A stretch of DNA of 56,700 bases from a virus. This document shows, piece after piece, positions 45,577 through 54,352 of the stretch (within the stretch, counting starts at the first letter, position 1; each line of letters opens with the position of its first letter). Location: positions 1-56,700 of the IMG/VR virus record IMGVR_UViG_3300013102_000035, one strand, 5' to 3'. Under the pieces are notes generated by a model, which searched no databases, was not told the origin of the DNA, and worked only from the letters and a program-made list of their open reading frames with translations. The translations under genes and the position numbers were made by a program.

Positions 45577-46746
45577 TTGACAGACGTAAGACTTACTGAG
45601 TTCGCTCAGCTACTCGCTGCTGCGGAGGATCGCGATGCCTTGATCGCGCGAGCAAAGCTGCTCGCGATGAGTTCTGCGGATCCGCAGGCGTTCGAGGCTC
45701 CGATCTCGCAACTTCGCGAGTACCTGGCCCGCCCAATTCCCGTCCCTCCGATTCTGGTGGAACCGGCCCTGGTCGTTCGCGGAGGAATTCTCTGCACGGT
45801 TGGACGTGCCGGTAAGGGCAAGACGCAGGTCAACCTAAACCGAATCCTGAAGTGGGCGTGCGGCGAGCCGATGTTCGAGGGCCTTTTCACGCCTGACGAG
45901 AAGCCGGTGCTCGCGCCGTCGCAGCCGCTCAAGACGCTCATCATCGAGAACGAAGGCGCGGCGGGCATGTTCCACAAGCAGCTTGGCATCATGACCCACG
46001 CGGACGGCTATCTGTCTGACGAACATCGAGAAATGGTGCTGGACAACGTGCTCATCTGGGGCGACGGCGGTTACTCCGGACTGAAGCTGGACGACCCCAA
46101 TCAGCTTGACACGGTTCGAGCAGGGTGTGAGAAGTGGGAACCTGATATCGTCTTCATCGAACCGTTTCGTGGACTATGGCAGGGCGACGAGAATTCGTCC
46201 ACCGATATGGCGAAGGTAGCCGACGCGCTGTCGGGCATTGCGGCCGACTACGACTGCGGTGTAATCCTCACCCACCACGAGCGCAAGAGCGGCGCGGGCG
46301 ACGACGGCGAGAAGATGAGTGCCGGACGAGGCTCGACCGTGCTCGAAGGCGTCGTGGCGACGATGGAGAATTTCGAAGTTGCCAAGGGCGGCGATTACCG
46401 AGAGCTTTCGTGGAGCAAGATTCGCTATGGTGGCGGCTCGAAGATCCTGCCTGTGCGCATGGAGTGGCAGGGCAAGGACTGGTGGTACAAGCACGTACCG
46501 ATGGGCGCTATCGAGCAGGCCATCCTTGACGTGCTCGCTGAGAACGACGACCCGCTCACCATCGGCGAGTTGATCGTGGAAACCGACGAGAAGGAATACT
46601 CGATCCGCAAGATCATGAAGTCTCTGGTGGAGCAGGGCAAGGTCAAGAAGATGGCCTCCATGCATACCGGCTCAGGATCCACCGGACAGCGATTCCGCTT
46701 GGCGGTATCGACCGGTAACGACGACGACGGAGGCATGGACTTCTGA
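45577..46746 (+). CDS. RecA/DnaB-fold replicative ATPase, RepA-like (389 aa)
   Basis: Walker A GRAGKGKTQ (76-84), Walker B IVFIEPFRG (191-199, with Glu in place of the common Asp), and VILTHHERKS sensor-type strand place it in the RecA superfamily with RepA/AAA_25 helicases. Residues about 305-370 (AIEQAILDVLAENDDPLTIGEL...IRKIMKSLVEQGKVKK) form a winged helix. It is probably the replicative helicase or a recombinase. TTG start with an upstream AGAGGAAG. Confidence 0.75.
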   Translation: MTDVRLTEFAQLLAAAEDRDALIARAKLLAMSSADPQAFEAPISQLREYLARPIPVPPILVEPALVVRGGILCTVGRAGKGKTQVNLNRILKWACGEPMFEGLFTPDEKPVLAPSQPLKTLIIENEGAAGMFHKQLGIMTHADGYLSDEHREMVLDNVLIWGDGGYSGLKLDDPNQLDTVRAGCEKWEPDIVFIEPFRGLWQGDENSSTDMAKVADALSGIAADYDCGVILTHHERKSGAGDDGEKMSAGRGSTVLEGVVATMENFEVAKGGDYRELSWSKIRYGGGSKILPVRMEWQGKDWWYKHVPMGAIEQAILDVLAENDDPLTIGELIVETDEKEYSIRKIMKSLVEQGKVKKMASMHTGSGSTGQRFRLAVSTGNDDDGGMDF

Positions 46747-46919
46747 TGATCACCGGACAACGAGCATACGAAGTTCACTGCGCGGCAGAGCTTGCCTTTC
46801 GGGGCGAGGTTCTGCCGCACTGGGACGACCTGAGTTGGCGCGCCCATGATGAGTGGGAAGACATCGCCACCGAACTAAACGAAGCAAGGGAGCCTCTACC
46901 GAATGGAAACGACGACTGA
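46746..46919 (+). CDS. Hypothetical protein (57 aa)
   Basis: Starts one base before the previous stop ends. Acidic, His/Trp containing (HWDDLSWRAHDEWEDI). Unknown. Confidence 0.55.
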   Translation: MITGQRAYEVHCAAELAFRGEVLPHWDDLSWRAHDEWEDIATELNEAREPLPNGNDD

Positions 46920-47433
46920 CGTGAGCAACCTAGGTGCATTTGAAGAGGCCATGTGGCTTCATGGCGGCGCGGATCGCACGCGGCCGTACTACTACCTGGC
47001 AGGACCGATGTCCAACATCCCCCACAACAACTTCCCGGCCTTCGATGCGATGGCCGCAAAGCTGCGCAAGGGCGGACTGAACATCCTAAACCCGGCCGAG
47101 CTTGACGACGAGCAGGAGCGAGCGGACGCGATGGCCAACGTTTCCGGAGAGCCGGACATGGACCTGTACCGACGCTGTCTGCGACGCGATCTGGATATTG
47201 TGCTTGATCCCAACTGCCTTGGCGTCATCGTCCTCGGACCGGAATGGGTCGAGTCAAACGGCGCTCGCATGGAAACCTACGCAGCCTGTGGCGTCGGCGT
47301 CCCGCTCTATCGTGTAGTATTCATGAAGGCAGGAGACCCTGTCCTAATCGAGATCGACAGGCAGAAGGCACTTGAGGCTTACTTTGCGGGTAAGCGCGCC
47401 GACTCCGACATCGGTCTCGCAGGCATCGCCTAG
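46903..47433 (+). CDS. DUF4406 / deoxyribosyltransferase-like protein (176 aa)
   Basis: YYYLAGPMSNIPHNNFPAFDAMAAKLR, ILNPAELD, LYRRCLRRDLDIVLDP and GVIVLGPEWVESNGARMETYAA match the DUF4406 family, related to nucleoside 2-deoxyribosyltransferases and common in phages. Probably acts on deoxynucleosides or nucleotides. Overlaps the previous gene. Confidence 0.75.
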   Translation: METTTDVSNLGAFEEAMWLHGGADRTRPYYYLAGPMSNIPHNNFPAFDAMAAKLRKGGLNILNPAELDDEQERADAMANVSGEPDMDLYRRCLRRDLDIVLDPNCLGVIVLGPEWVESNGARMETYAACGVGVPLYRVVFMKAGDPVLIEIDRQKALEAYFAGKRADSDIGLAGIA

Positions 47434-47447
47434 CAGAAGGGATAGCT

Positions 47448-48098
47448 ATGATGGAACTCATCGGGCTGCACGCCCGACTACACGCAGGCAAAGATACTGC
47501 CTACGAAGTCCTTTGTCAAGTGGGTGAGGAAAAGGACTTGACGGTCGTACGCCGTGCGTTCGCTGATCCACTGAAGTTCAGCGGCCTACGCGCCCTCGGC
47601 ATGGAGGACTCCATCGCATTGGCGAACGCGATCAAGGAGACAGGCCGCATCACGATCACCTGGGAAGGTCCACGCGGCGGTCTGAAGGGGCGCACCATCA
47701 CCGGCCGCCAATACTGGCAGTGGTATGGCACCGAAGCGCACCGGTCCGGCGATCTGGGCGCGTCATTTGGCGAGGACTTCTGGGTTGACAATCTACTGCC
47801 TGAGGACGACGGCTATGAGGACACCGATGGTTATTGGATTCCGCCGTCGTGGGAGAGCAACTTCAAGTCTGCCGACCTAGCCGTCGTAACTGACGTGCGC
47901 TTCCCCAACGAGGCTCAGCGCATCATTGACCTGGGCGGACAGGTATGGAAGATCGATGCCGACGAGCGCCTGGGACCGAACGAAGATACGCACGCGTCTG
48001 AGATCCCCTTGGCCGACAAGTACGTCACGAAGGTCATCGACAACAACGGAACACTAGAGGAATTCGCGCAGAACATTCGCTTGGCTGTAGGACGATAG
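47448..48098 (+). CDS. Deoxynucleoside monophosphate kinase
   Basis: The P-loop LHARLHAGKDTA (7-18) with Lys-Asp is characteristic of phage dNMP kinases related to T4 gp1 and T5 dnk. YWQWYGTEAHR and VVTDVRFPNEAQRI are further family signatures. It phosphorylates dNMPs for the dNTP pool. Neighbouring replication genes fit. Ribosome site AAGGGATAGCT. Confidence 0.75.
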   Translation: MMELIGLHARLHAGKDTAYEVLCQVGEEKDLTVVRRAFADPLKFSGLRALGMEDSIALANAIKETGRITITWEGPRGGLKGRTITGRQYWQWYGTEAHRSGDLGASFGEDFWVDNLLPEDDGYEDTDGYWIPPSWESNFKSADLAVVTDVRFPNEAQRIIDLGGQVWKIDADERLGPNEDTHASEIPLADKYVTKVIDNNGTLEEFAQNIRLAVGR

Positions 48099-48740
48099 AT
48101 GCTGACTATTGAGGATCTGAGGAACCCCAACCGCAAGAGCGGGTTTGATCACGTAAATGGGCCTAAGGTAGACAGGCGATCAGGGAGAACCAATCCTAAG
48201 CCTTTCCAAGCAGCCCATGGAGCTAAGGCACATTACCCTGGCGAAAAGACCAACATCTGGACCGGAACCAGGCGCGCCACGGCTGAAGAAGCAGCCCAGG
48301 ATTACTGTGACTATGTGAACTCCGGACAGGTAGGAACCCCCGCAACCCTCAACACGGTCGGCCATTCACGCAGGCCAAAGGAAGAGTTGGATCCTGAGGT
48401 TGAGGCTGCGTTGGGGGTTCTTAGGGATGCCAAGGCGCAGCGCGCCGGACGGCCTGGCTTTCTGTACTGCATCGGCGAGTCTGCGCTTGGAGGCTATGGG
48501 GTGAAGGTTGGCTATTCGGTGAACCCGGAGGCTCGCGTGGGTGAGCTTCAGACCGGCAACCCCCGTCAGCTTCACCTTTTGGCAAAGGTGCGCGGCACGC
48601 GCGAGGACGAACGCGCCCTGCACGCGAAGTACATCCAATACAACTTGATCGGTGAATGGTTTATTCCCACTCCCGAGCTTCTGAATGAATTTGGGCTGAA
48701 CTCTGTAGGTCAGCCTTACGGTGAAAGGATCGTAGCGTGA
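48099..48740 (+). CDS. GIY-YIG / T5orf172 domain protein (213 aa)
   Basis: The C-terminal half carries FLYCIGESALGGYGVKVGYS, then EARVGELQTGNP, E-x2-LHAKY and GEWFIP, the same GIY-YIG-like fold as the gene at 736-1062. The N-terminal 100 residues are basic and may bind DNA (NPNRKSGFDHVNGPKVDRRSG). Located immediately before DNA polymerase; could be a homing-type or repair nuclease. Confidence 0.7.
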   Translation: MLTIEDLRNPNRKSGFDHVNGPKVDRRSGRTNPKPFQAAHGAKAHYPGEKTNIWTGTRRATAEEAAQDYCDYVNSGQVGTPATLNTVGHSRRPKEELDPEVEAALGVLRDAKAQRAGRPGFLYCIGESALGGYGVKVGYSVNPEARVGELQTGNPRQLHLLAKVRGTREDERALHAKYIQYNLIGEWFIPTPELLNEFGLNSVGQPYGERIVA

Positions 48741-50590
48741 TTGACTTTGACGTAGAAACAGACGGCTTGCAGCCTTGGAGCGGCAAGCAGCGTGCGTTCC
48801 TGTATCAGTTCGGCGACGACACCGGGTTGGTAGAGGTACTGCGCCCAGAAACTGACGGCGAGCGCATCCAGTGGTGGTTCCGTCGCGGCGACGAGGAAGG
48901 CATCCGCGCGTGGAACACTAAGTTCGACCGAGCATTCGGTGACGTTGGCCCGTTCGACATCCCCGGCGACGGCAAGTGGCACGACGGTATGCTGCTCGCG
49001 CACGCGCTGGACGAGAACAAGAGCTTGGCGCTGAAGGCCAAGGCGACCGAGCTTTTGGGCGCGGGTTCTGACGATCTACAGGTACAAGTCAAGGAGTGGC
49101 TGACAGCCGAGCGCCGCCGCCGCAAGACCGCAGCCCACAAGGAGGGCACCGAGCTTGTAGAGCCGACCTACGCGGACGTGCCTGCGGAACTGATGGAAGA
49201 GTACGCGGCCGAGGACATCGTACTTACGCGCAAGGTCTGCGACATCATGGGTCCGATGGTTGAACAGTCAGAGGATCTGTCTGGCATCGTGGAGTTCGAG
49301 CGCGAAGTTTTGGACGCGCTCTACGCGGTAGAAAAGCGCGGCTTCCCGGTAGACGATGAGGGTTACCGCCGTCTGGAACTCGAAGTGATCGAAAACCTTG
49401 AGCGGCTGGACTCTGACCTTGACGCGTTGGCGGCAGTCGGCGGCGTGGAGGACTTCAACCCTAACTCTACCGCTCAGATCATTACAGCGCTCAAGGGCCG
49501 CAAGGCTGACATGAGCTTCATGTCTGAAAAGAACGGCAAGCTCTCGGCCGACCGCGAGAACCTTGAGACCGTAGACGACGAATTGGCCCGCGCGATCTTG
49601 GAGTACCGTAGCGAGTTCAAGGCGCTTTCGACCTACATCAGGCCGTACATCGAGCGCTCGTACGCGGCCTCACTGCGCTCATGGAAGGAGCCGTTCATCG
49701 CGCCGGACGGGCGCATTCACGCGAACTTCCGCCAGGTCGGCACTAAGACAGGACGCATGTCCTGCTCTGACCCCAACCTACAAAATCAGCCTCGCGACGA
49801 CTTGCGCCTGCGCTACAACTTCCGGGCTGAGCCTGGGTTCAAGATCGTCACATGCGACCTTTCCAACATCGAAATGCGTGTCTTCGCCGCGTATGCCGGT
49901 GAGGGTGCGCTGCTTCGCGCGATCCTAGAGGGCCGCGACCTGCACGAAATGACGGCTGAGTTCATTGGCATCCGTGACCGCGCTCGCGCAGGCGGCACGT
50001 ATGAGTCTGCTCGCCAGCGCGGAAAGACCTTCAACTTCTCCATGGTCTACGGCGGCGGCGTGCGTACGATCCGCAAGCAGCAGCGTGTCTCTCAGGACGA
50101 GGCTCGCCGCATGATGCAGCGTTACAAGGACGCGTACCCTGAGGTAGTCAAGCTTCAGAACCGCATCGCTTACCGGCTCGCGGACAGTGGCTACATCAAG
50201 AGCGCGTGGGGGCGACGTTTCCACGTTGACCCGCGCGACGCCTACAAGGGCGTCAATTACTTGGTACAGGGCACGTCTGCGGACCTGCTGAAGGCGGCGC
50301 TGATTCGGCTGCACAAGGAGGGCGTACCGGTCGTGGCGTGCGTACACGACGAAATCGTGGCGTACGTGCCTGAGGCTGACGCCAAGGACGCGCAGCAACA
50401 CATCATCGCGGCGCTGACCGATCACCCGAGGCTCACCGAGCGCGTGCCGCTCGAAGCCGAAGGCGACATCGTGGACCGGTGGAGCGACGCCAAGGCTCTC
50501 AAGGACGACGAAGGGCGCAAGTACCTGTTCACTCCGCGCTGGGCTGGCGGCGAGCGACGCTACGTTGACGAATTGAAGGCGGCGGCATGA
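48737..50590 (+). CDS. polA: DNA polymerase I (family A) with 3'-5' exonuclease
   Basis: Exonuclease motifs: DVET (from Asp5, Glu7), WNTKFD, and YAAEDIVLTRKV with the late Asp. Polymerase motif A is CDLSNIEMRVFA (Asp374), motif B RQRGKTFNFSMVYGGG (about 425-440), and motif C VHDEIV (536-541). At 617 residues it lacks a 5'-3' exonuclease domain, as usual for phage polymerases. It replicates the phage genome with the primase and helicase nearby. GTG start in a four-base overlap. Confidence 0.95.
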   Translation: MIDFDVETDGLQPWSGKQRAFLYQFGDDTGLVEVLRPETDGERIQWWFRRGDEEGIRAWNTKFDRAFGDVGPFDIPGDGKWHDGMLLAHALDENKSLALKAKATELLGAGSDDLQVQVKEWLTAERRRRKTAAHKEGTELVEPTYADVPAELMEEYAAEDIVLTRKVCDIMGPMVEQSEDLSGIVEFEREVLDALYAVEKRGFPVDDEGYRRLELEVIENLERLDSDLDALAAVGGVEDFNPNSTAQIITALKGRKADMSFMSEKNGKLSADRENLETVDDELARAILEYRSEFKALSTYIRPYIERSYAASLRSWKEPFIAPDGRIHANFRQVGTKTGRMSCSDPNLQNQPRDDLRLRYNFRAEPGFKIVTCDLSNIEMRVFAAYAGEGALLRAILEGRDLHEMTAEFIGIRDRARAGGTYESARQRGKTFNFSMVYGGGVRTIRKQQRVSQDEARRMMQRYKDAYPEVVKLQNRIAYRLADSGYIKSAWGRRFHVDPRDAYKGVNYLVQGTSADLLKAALIRLHKEGVPVVACVHDEIVAYVPEADAKDAQQHIIAALTDHPRLTERVPLEAEGDIVDRWSDAKALKDDEGRKYLFTPRWAGGERRYVDELKAAA

Positions 50591-50784
50591 GAGAGCAAAT
50601 CACAGCGTGGGAGTACCTGGAACTGGTTGCCGGGGAATTGTGCCCATGCGGTCACTACGCGGCTGATCACGATCAAGCAGACGGCTCCGTCAGCGAGCCT
50701 GGCACAGACATGCTGGTGGAGGATTTCGGTCCTTGCACCAAGTGTCTATGCGACGGTGTCATGAGCGTTGTGAATGCCGACTAA
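50587..50784 (+). CDS. Zinc-binding protein (65 aa)
   Basis: CPCGHYAADHDQ and CTKCLCDG supply Cys and His ligands. Small, possibly DNA- or protein-binding. ATGA overlap with the polymerase gene. Confidence 0.55.
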   Translation: MREQITAWEYLELVAGELCPCGHYAADHDQADGSVSEPGTDMLVEDFGPCTKCLCDGVMSVVNAD

Positions 50785-51124
50785 GCGCGTCAACTGGAAG
50801 ATCGCCTTTGATCCTGTCACGGGAGACCATCAGTCCTACCCGCGCATCACCTACGAGTACGACAGGTTTGGCTCGTCTGCCACCAAGATCGAACCAGAGT
50901 GGCGTGAGCAGTTCTCATTCGAGGACATCCTTGAGTATCAACACTACACTCGCGGCCGGTCAGCGCTGAACTTCATCTGGAAGTCCAAGACCACAGGCAT
51001 TCACTATGAAATGTTCCTGGCTCAGTTGGACGACGCGCTGCCTTACATCGTCGGAGGATGCCTGACCGGTACCTTCGACTTCGTCAAATACGGGAACAAC
51101 ACTGGAATTCGTTTTCAGCTATAA
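50774..51124 (+). CDS. Conserved hypothetical protein (116 aa)
   Basis: The sequence FSFEDILEYQHYTRGRSALNFIWKSKTTGIHYEMF looks like a conserved phage alpha/beta fold; I do not know its function. Overlaps the previous gene. Confidence 0.6.
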   Translation: MPTKRVNWKIAFDPVTGDHQSYPRITYEYDRFGSSATKIEPEWREQFSFEDILEYQHYTRGRSALNFIWKSKTTGIHYEMFLAQLDDALPYIVGGCLTGTFDFVKYGNNTGIRFQL

Positions 51125-51135
51125 TTGAGGAACCC

Positions 51136-51498
51136 ATGGGAACAGAACAACTATTTCCAATCGGATTGGTCGGTAAGCGTCGAGACAAGAAGGAAGACGC
51201 CTGGGACGAGATCCGAGTTGTCGGCGGTGGCGATTCTCTGATCGTCACTTCAAACACTGAATTCACTGGCTCTGAGCCGATCAGCGTGCAGCAGGCACGC
51301 GAAGACTATGAGTGGGAAGAGCATGACAGCGCCGATGCGGTAGCGCGCGGCATTGTGACGTTGGATCCTGGCCCCACTCCGGAAGAAGTATTCGCCCGCC
51401 AGACACGAGCGGATCGTGAGGCAGGCGTAGAGCCGGTAGGCCGTAGGGGACGCAAGCGCTCTGACGATCCTGCACCCACACGGCAAGGCGGGGAGTAG
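51136..51498 (+). CDS. Hypothetical protein (120 aa)
   Basis: Ribosome site GAGGAACCC. Acidic middle, basic Arg/Gly-rich C-terminus (GRRGRKRSDD), probably disordered. Unknown. Confidence 0.55.
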   Translation: MGTEQLFPIGLVGKRRDKKEDAWDEIRVVGGGDSLIVTSNTEFTGSEPISVQQAREDYEWEEHDSADAVARGIVTLDPGPTPEEVFARQTRADREAGVEPVGRRGRKRSDDPAPTRQGGE

Positions 51499-51502
51499 GC
51501 GC

Positions 51503-51709
51503 GTGGGGTTCTTCACCGAGGACGACGAACCATATTACTGCGAAGTCAGTATGATGGGCACCGTCTACCAGATCAGTGATCTGGCTCCTGAGGAACCCAA
51601 GCGACGCTTCTGGCAAAAGAAGAGCAAGACGCCGCCAAAGCCGAAGCCCAGCTTCGGTTTTTCGCGCGCCCTAGACAAGGATCGACATGAGCCAACGTCC
51701 AACCGTTGA
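51503..51709 (+). CDS. Hypothetical protein (68 aa)
   Basis: GTG start. The C-terminal half is Lys/Pro-rich (KKSKTPPKPKPS). Unknown. Confidence 0.5.
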   Translation: MGFFTEDDEPYYCEVSMMGTVYQISDLAPEEPKRRFWQKKSKTPPKPKPSFGFSRALDKDRHEPTSNR

Positions 51710-51974
51710 CAAGAAGAAGGAGCGGCTGATCAAGTCGCTGCGGAACACGCCTCCGGCGTGGATCGATCTGGTCCACTACATCAAGTTCCGTACTCGCTGC
51801 TCCACCGGCAAGGCCAAGGCCGCGCTGCTCGCTGGGGTGCTGTATGTGGACTCGCACCCGGTCGGGTATAAGTGGGAGAAGGACATCACCGGTGAGTCGG
51901 TGAAGGTACTCGACCCGTACCTGCCCGCGCACCTGTATGACCGCATCGAAGTAAGGGAGCCGTCTGATGGCTAG
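51687..51974 (+). CDS. Conserved small protein (95 aa)
   Basis: RTRCSTGKAKAALLAGVLYVDSHPVGYKW has the helix-strand look of an S4-like or winged domain (the LLAGVLYVDSHPVG loop). Nucleic-acid binding possible. Confidence 0.55.
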   Translation: MSQRPTVDKKKERLIKSLRNTPPAWIDLVHYIKFRTRCSTGKAKAALLAGVLYVDSHPVGYKWEKDITGESVKVLDPYLPAHLYDRIEVREPSDG

Positions 51975-52329
51975 TTCTACTGCGGCAGCACTAGTGACAT
52001 GCAGCGAAGACCTATTGAAGAGTCCGGAAGAGGCTGTCGTTACGTTGCTCTGTAAGGAAGCGTCTGAGCGTATGGAAACGCTGCTACAAAACCGACCAGA
52101 GAATTGGCAGTCAACCACTGCCGATCCCGAGGATCGATCATCGGTGAAGAAGCTCAGCAAAGATTCTTTGATCTTCCGCGTCGAAGTGAAGGTGGACTTT
52201 GACGAGTTGGACAACTCAGGGTCGATCAGGTACATTCGACAGGCAGAGAACAAGATGCGCCTGATGGCAGACTGCGTCAGGGCTGGTTACGGGATCCTTT
52301 CCGAGAGCGATTTCTACGTACATGACTGA
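51967..52329 (+). CDS. Hypothetical protein (120 aa)
   Basis: Helical with a late alpha/beta segment. ATGA-like overlap upstream. Unknown. Confidence 0.55.
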   Translation: MASSTAAALVTCSEDLLKSPEEAVVTLLCKEASERMETLLQNRPENWQSTTADPEDRSSVKKLSKDSLIFRVEVKVDFDELDNSGSIRYIRQAENKMRLMADCVRAGYGILSESDFYVHD

Positions 52330-52843
52330 TGAAGAGCTATGGCTGTCTTGCGATCCCGGCGAAGACACTGGCTGGGCGTTGTGGCGAGGCAACAAACTGA
52401 TCGACGCAGGCACTGAAAAGCTCTGGGCGTTCGGGGACTCTGTTTACACAGCGGTGTTTACCGATCCCGTCGAGATTGAGTTGATCGGCGACGAACTCGC
52501 ACAGAAGTTTGTAGGGATCACGCGCATCGTGGCTGAGGACTGGCGACTGTACCCGTGGGCGCTCAAGACGGGCGAGCTTGCATGGGACCAATGCCGCACC
52601 GCGCGCCTGATTGGGGCGCTGACAATGATCTGCCGCATGGGCGGGATCGAGTTCACGTTGCAGGGCGCGAAGATCAAAGAGCGCGCGGAGGCAGCGGGCG
52701 CTGAGGCGCTGTTCCTATCGCCTCGTAAAGAAAACCGGCACGCCAACGACGCCATCCGTCACGGCGTGTATTTCCAAGCGATTGCACGCGGAGTCGCGCC
52801 AGTCGTAGAGCAGGGAGACGATGATGCCTTCGGCGGATTTTAG
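52322..52843 (+). CDS. RuvC-like Holliday junction resolvase (173 aa)
   Basis: RNase H-fold motifs: CDPGEDTGWALW (Asp11), IVAEDWRLYPWA (Glu72, Asp73), IGALTMICR helix and HANDAIRHGVYF (His140, Asp143). This is the RuvC-type arrangement seen in phage resolvases that debranch replication or packaging intermediates. Located just before the terminase module. Confidence 0.75.
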   Translation: MTDEELWLSCDPGEDTGWALWRGNKLIDAGTEKLWAFGDSVYTAVFTDPVEIELIGDELAQKFVGITRIVAEDWRLYPWALKTGELAWDQCRTARLIGALTMICRMGGIEFTLQGAKIKERAEAAGAEALFLSPRKENRHANDAIRHGVYFQAIARGVAPVVEQGDDDAFGGF

Positions 52844-53048
52844 TATTGATTTCTTCGAGCAGGATCGCCAGCAGTTCATCGGCTGGCTGTATGAAAACGT
52901 CGGCGATGAGCAGCTTCGTGATGATATCATCACAGGCATGAACGCGTTCATCGAGCGTGCCCAAAAGAAGACCTACGCGGAAGTTGCCCGCACACTATAT
53001 AAGACAGGACAAGAGCTAGAAGTAAAGGCTCGACCGCAAAGTGTGTAG
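52821..53048 (+). CDS. Hypothetical protein (75 aa)
   Basis: Starts inside the resolvase end; two adjacent ATGs are possible. Helical and acidic. Unknown. Confidence 0.55.
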   Translation: MMPSADFSIDFFEQDRQQFIGWLYENVGDEQLRDDIITGMNAFIERAQKKTYAEVARTLYKTGQELEVKARPQSV

Positions 53049-53298
53049 GGTACTCAACAAGCACTACGATGATTGCAGCCAGGCCGTCTATGTTGGGCGG
53101 CCTTCGCTGTGGGGCAACCCATTCAAGGTGGGCGTAGACGGAGATCGAGAGGCCGTCATCGCCGCGTATGAAAAGTGGCTGCGTAGTAACAAGGCTTTGA
53201 TGGCCGCGCTGCCTCGCCTGCGCGGTAAGAACCTCGCCTGTTGGTGCGCGCCGCGCGCTTGCCACGCAGATGTCCTGTTGAGGTTGGCAAATGAGTAA
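53041..53298 (+). CDS. DUF4326 protein (85 aa)
   Basis: VYVGRPSLWGNPFKVGVDGDR (17-37) and LRGKNLACWCAPRACHADVL (60-79) are the two halves of DUF4326, a small family frequent in phages with invariant WGNPF and CWC...CH. The Cys/His set suggests a metal or catalytic thiol. Function unknown. GTG start. Confidence 0.85.
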   Translation: MCRVLNKHYDDCSQAVYVGRPSLWGNPFKVGVDGDREAVIAAYEKWLRSNKALMAALPRLRGKNLACWCAPRACHADVLLRLANE

Positions 53299-53521
53299 CC
53301 TCATGTACGCCGCCTATGCCCGGTGTCCTTGCGGCGCTGGCCTAGCCTATGACCCGCAGGGCGAAAGCGGCAAACCGATCATTGGCTACTGGGATTGTTC
53401 TGCGATCCTACTTGGTACCGCAGATGAAAATGTAACTCATACGGCACAGCTTCCGTTCGTGTTCTACGAAATCAAATCGGAAGGACAGCCATCAGCGCAG
53501 GGAAGCACAACCAGACCGTAG
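53291..53521 (+). CDS. Zinc-motif conserved protein (76 aa)
   Basis: CPCGAGLAYDPQ and GYWDCSAILLG; a small conserved phage protein with C-x-C and a later Cys. Overlaps the DUF4326 gene. Confidence 0.6.
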   Translation: MSNLMYAAYARCPCGAGLAYDPQGESGKPIIGYWDCSAILLGTADENVTHTAQLPFVFYEIKSEGQPSAQGSTTRP

Positions 53522-53531
53522 AGCGCACCCC

Positions 53532-53560
53532 CATGTCGCAACCTCTAATGGAGCGACATG
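53532..53560 (+). promoter_or_regulatory. Inverted repeat covering the start codon of the HTH gene
   Basis: CATGTCGC (53532-53539) is perfectly complementary to GCGACATG (53553-53560), which contains the ATG of the next gene. It could be an RNA hairpin masking the start codon or an operator. The short ATG frame at 53533 may be a leader peptide. Confidence 0.55.
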
Positions 53561-53842
53561 AGCAAACGGAAGAGCGGCGAAGTTGAGCCGCGTGTAGTGA
53601 CCGAAGACGTACAGCGTATCCTCCGACGCATCGTACGACCTGATCAGGAGGACGAGGGAGACTCTGTAGCGACCATCGCAGAGAAGGCTGATACTTCAAC
53701 GCGAACCGTTTACAGAGTTCTTGCCGGGACGACACAGACATTGTCGTTGGACCTAGCGGATCGACTATGTCTGGCCGCCGACGCGCACCTTTATGAGTGC
53801 CGACTGCAATGGCCTGACGGCCGCCAAGAGGACTACTTCTAG
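53558..53842 (+). CDS. HTH regulatory protein (94 aa)
   Basis: Residues about 36-57 (SVATIAEKADTSTRTVYRVLAG) form a clear helix-turn-helix, followed by LDLADRLCLAADAHLYEC. It is the kind of small DNA-binding protein found just before terminase genes in actinophages. The start codon lies in an inverted repeat, suggesting autoregulation. Confidence 0.7.
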   Translation: MSKRKSGEVEPRVVTEDVQRILRRIVRPDQEDEGDSVATIAEKADTSTRTVYRVLAGTTQTLSLDLADRLCLAADAHLYECRLQWPDGRQEDYF

Positions 53843-53910
53843 CCTCTGTACCAGAGGGCAAAGGGCCTCTCCGAACCCCACGGACCCCCACAGCCCAGGA
53901 CATTCCTGTC

Positions 53911-53933
53911 ACACCCGCAGGTAAATTGGGTGT
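53911..53933 (+). promoter_or_regulatory. Inverted repeat and possible -10 before terminase
   Basis: ACACCC (53911-53916)/GGGTGT (53928-53933) flank TAAATT (53922-53927), 6 bases from ATG 53934. A poor -35 (GACATT) lies 17 bases upstream. An operator-controlled leaderless start is possible. Confidence 0.4.
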
Positions 53934-54350
53934 ATGCCAGGACGCTCTCCTATCGCAGACCCCGCCGTAGCCAAGGCCGTAGCTCAATCCTACGTCAATG
54001 GCGACAGCCGTGAAGAAATGGCTGACCTATTTGGTGTGCATAAGGATACGATCTCTAGTTGGACCAAGGATCCGCGCGTCCAAGCGCACACTGTCAGGTT
54101 CGCCACTGAACGCGTTCTACGCATCACTCGCAAGATCGACTCTTCTATTGAACGCCTGCTAGATGACGTAGACGAACTTGACGTAGACGTGCGCCTGAAG
54201 ATCCGCAAGGAATACACCGAGCGCGCACTGAAGAACTTGGCACTGCCGGGAGATAACGACCAGGCTAAGACAGTCAGCGAGACCATCGAGGCGCTCGAAT
54301 CTGATCCCGAGACCGCACGCGAGTTGCAGCGCCTACTTGGCGGCACTTAG
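53934..54350 (+). CDS. terS: Terminase small subunit-like protein (138 aa)
   Basis: The N-terminus has an HTH (AVAQSYVNGDSREEMADLFGVHKDTISSWTKDPRV, residues 16-50). Helical oligomerisation-type sequence follows. Size and position directly before the large subunit fit a terminase small subunit that recognises the packaging site. Confidence 0.7.
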   Translation: MPGRSPIADPAVAKAVAQSYVNGDSREEMADLFGVHKDTISSWTKDPRVQAHTVRFATERVLRITRKIDSSIERLLDDVDELDVDVRLKIRKEYTERALKNLALPGDNDQAKTVSETIEALESDPETARELQRLLGGT

Positions 54351-54352
54351 CC

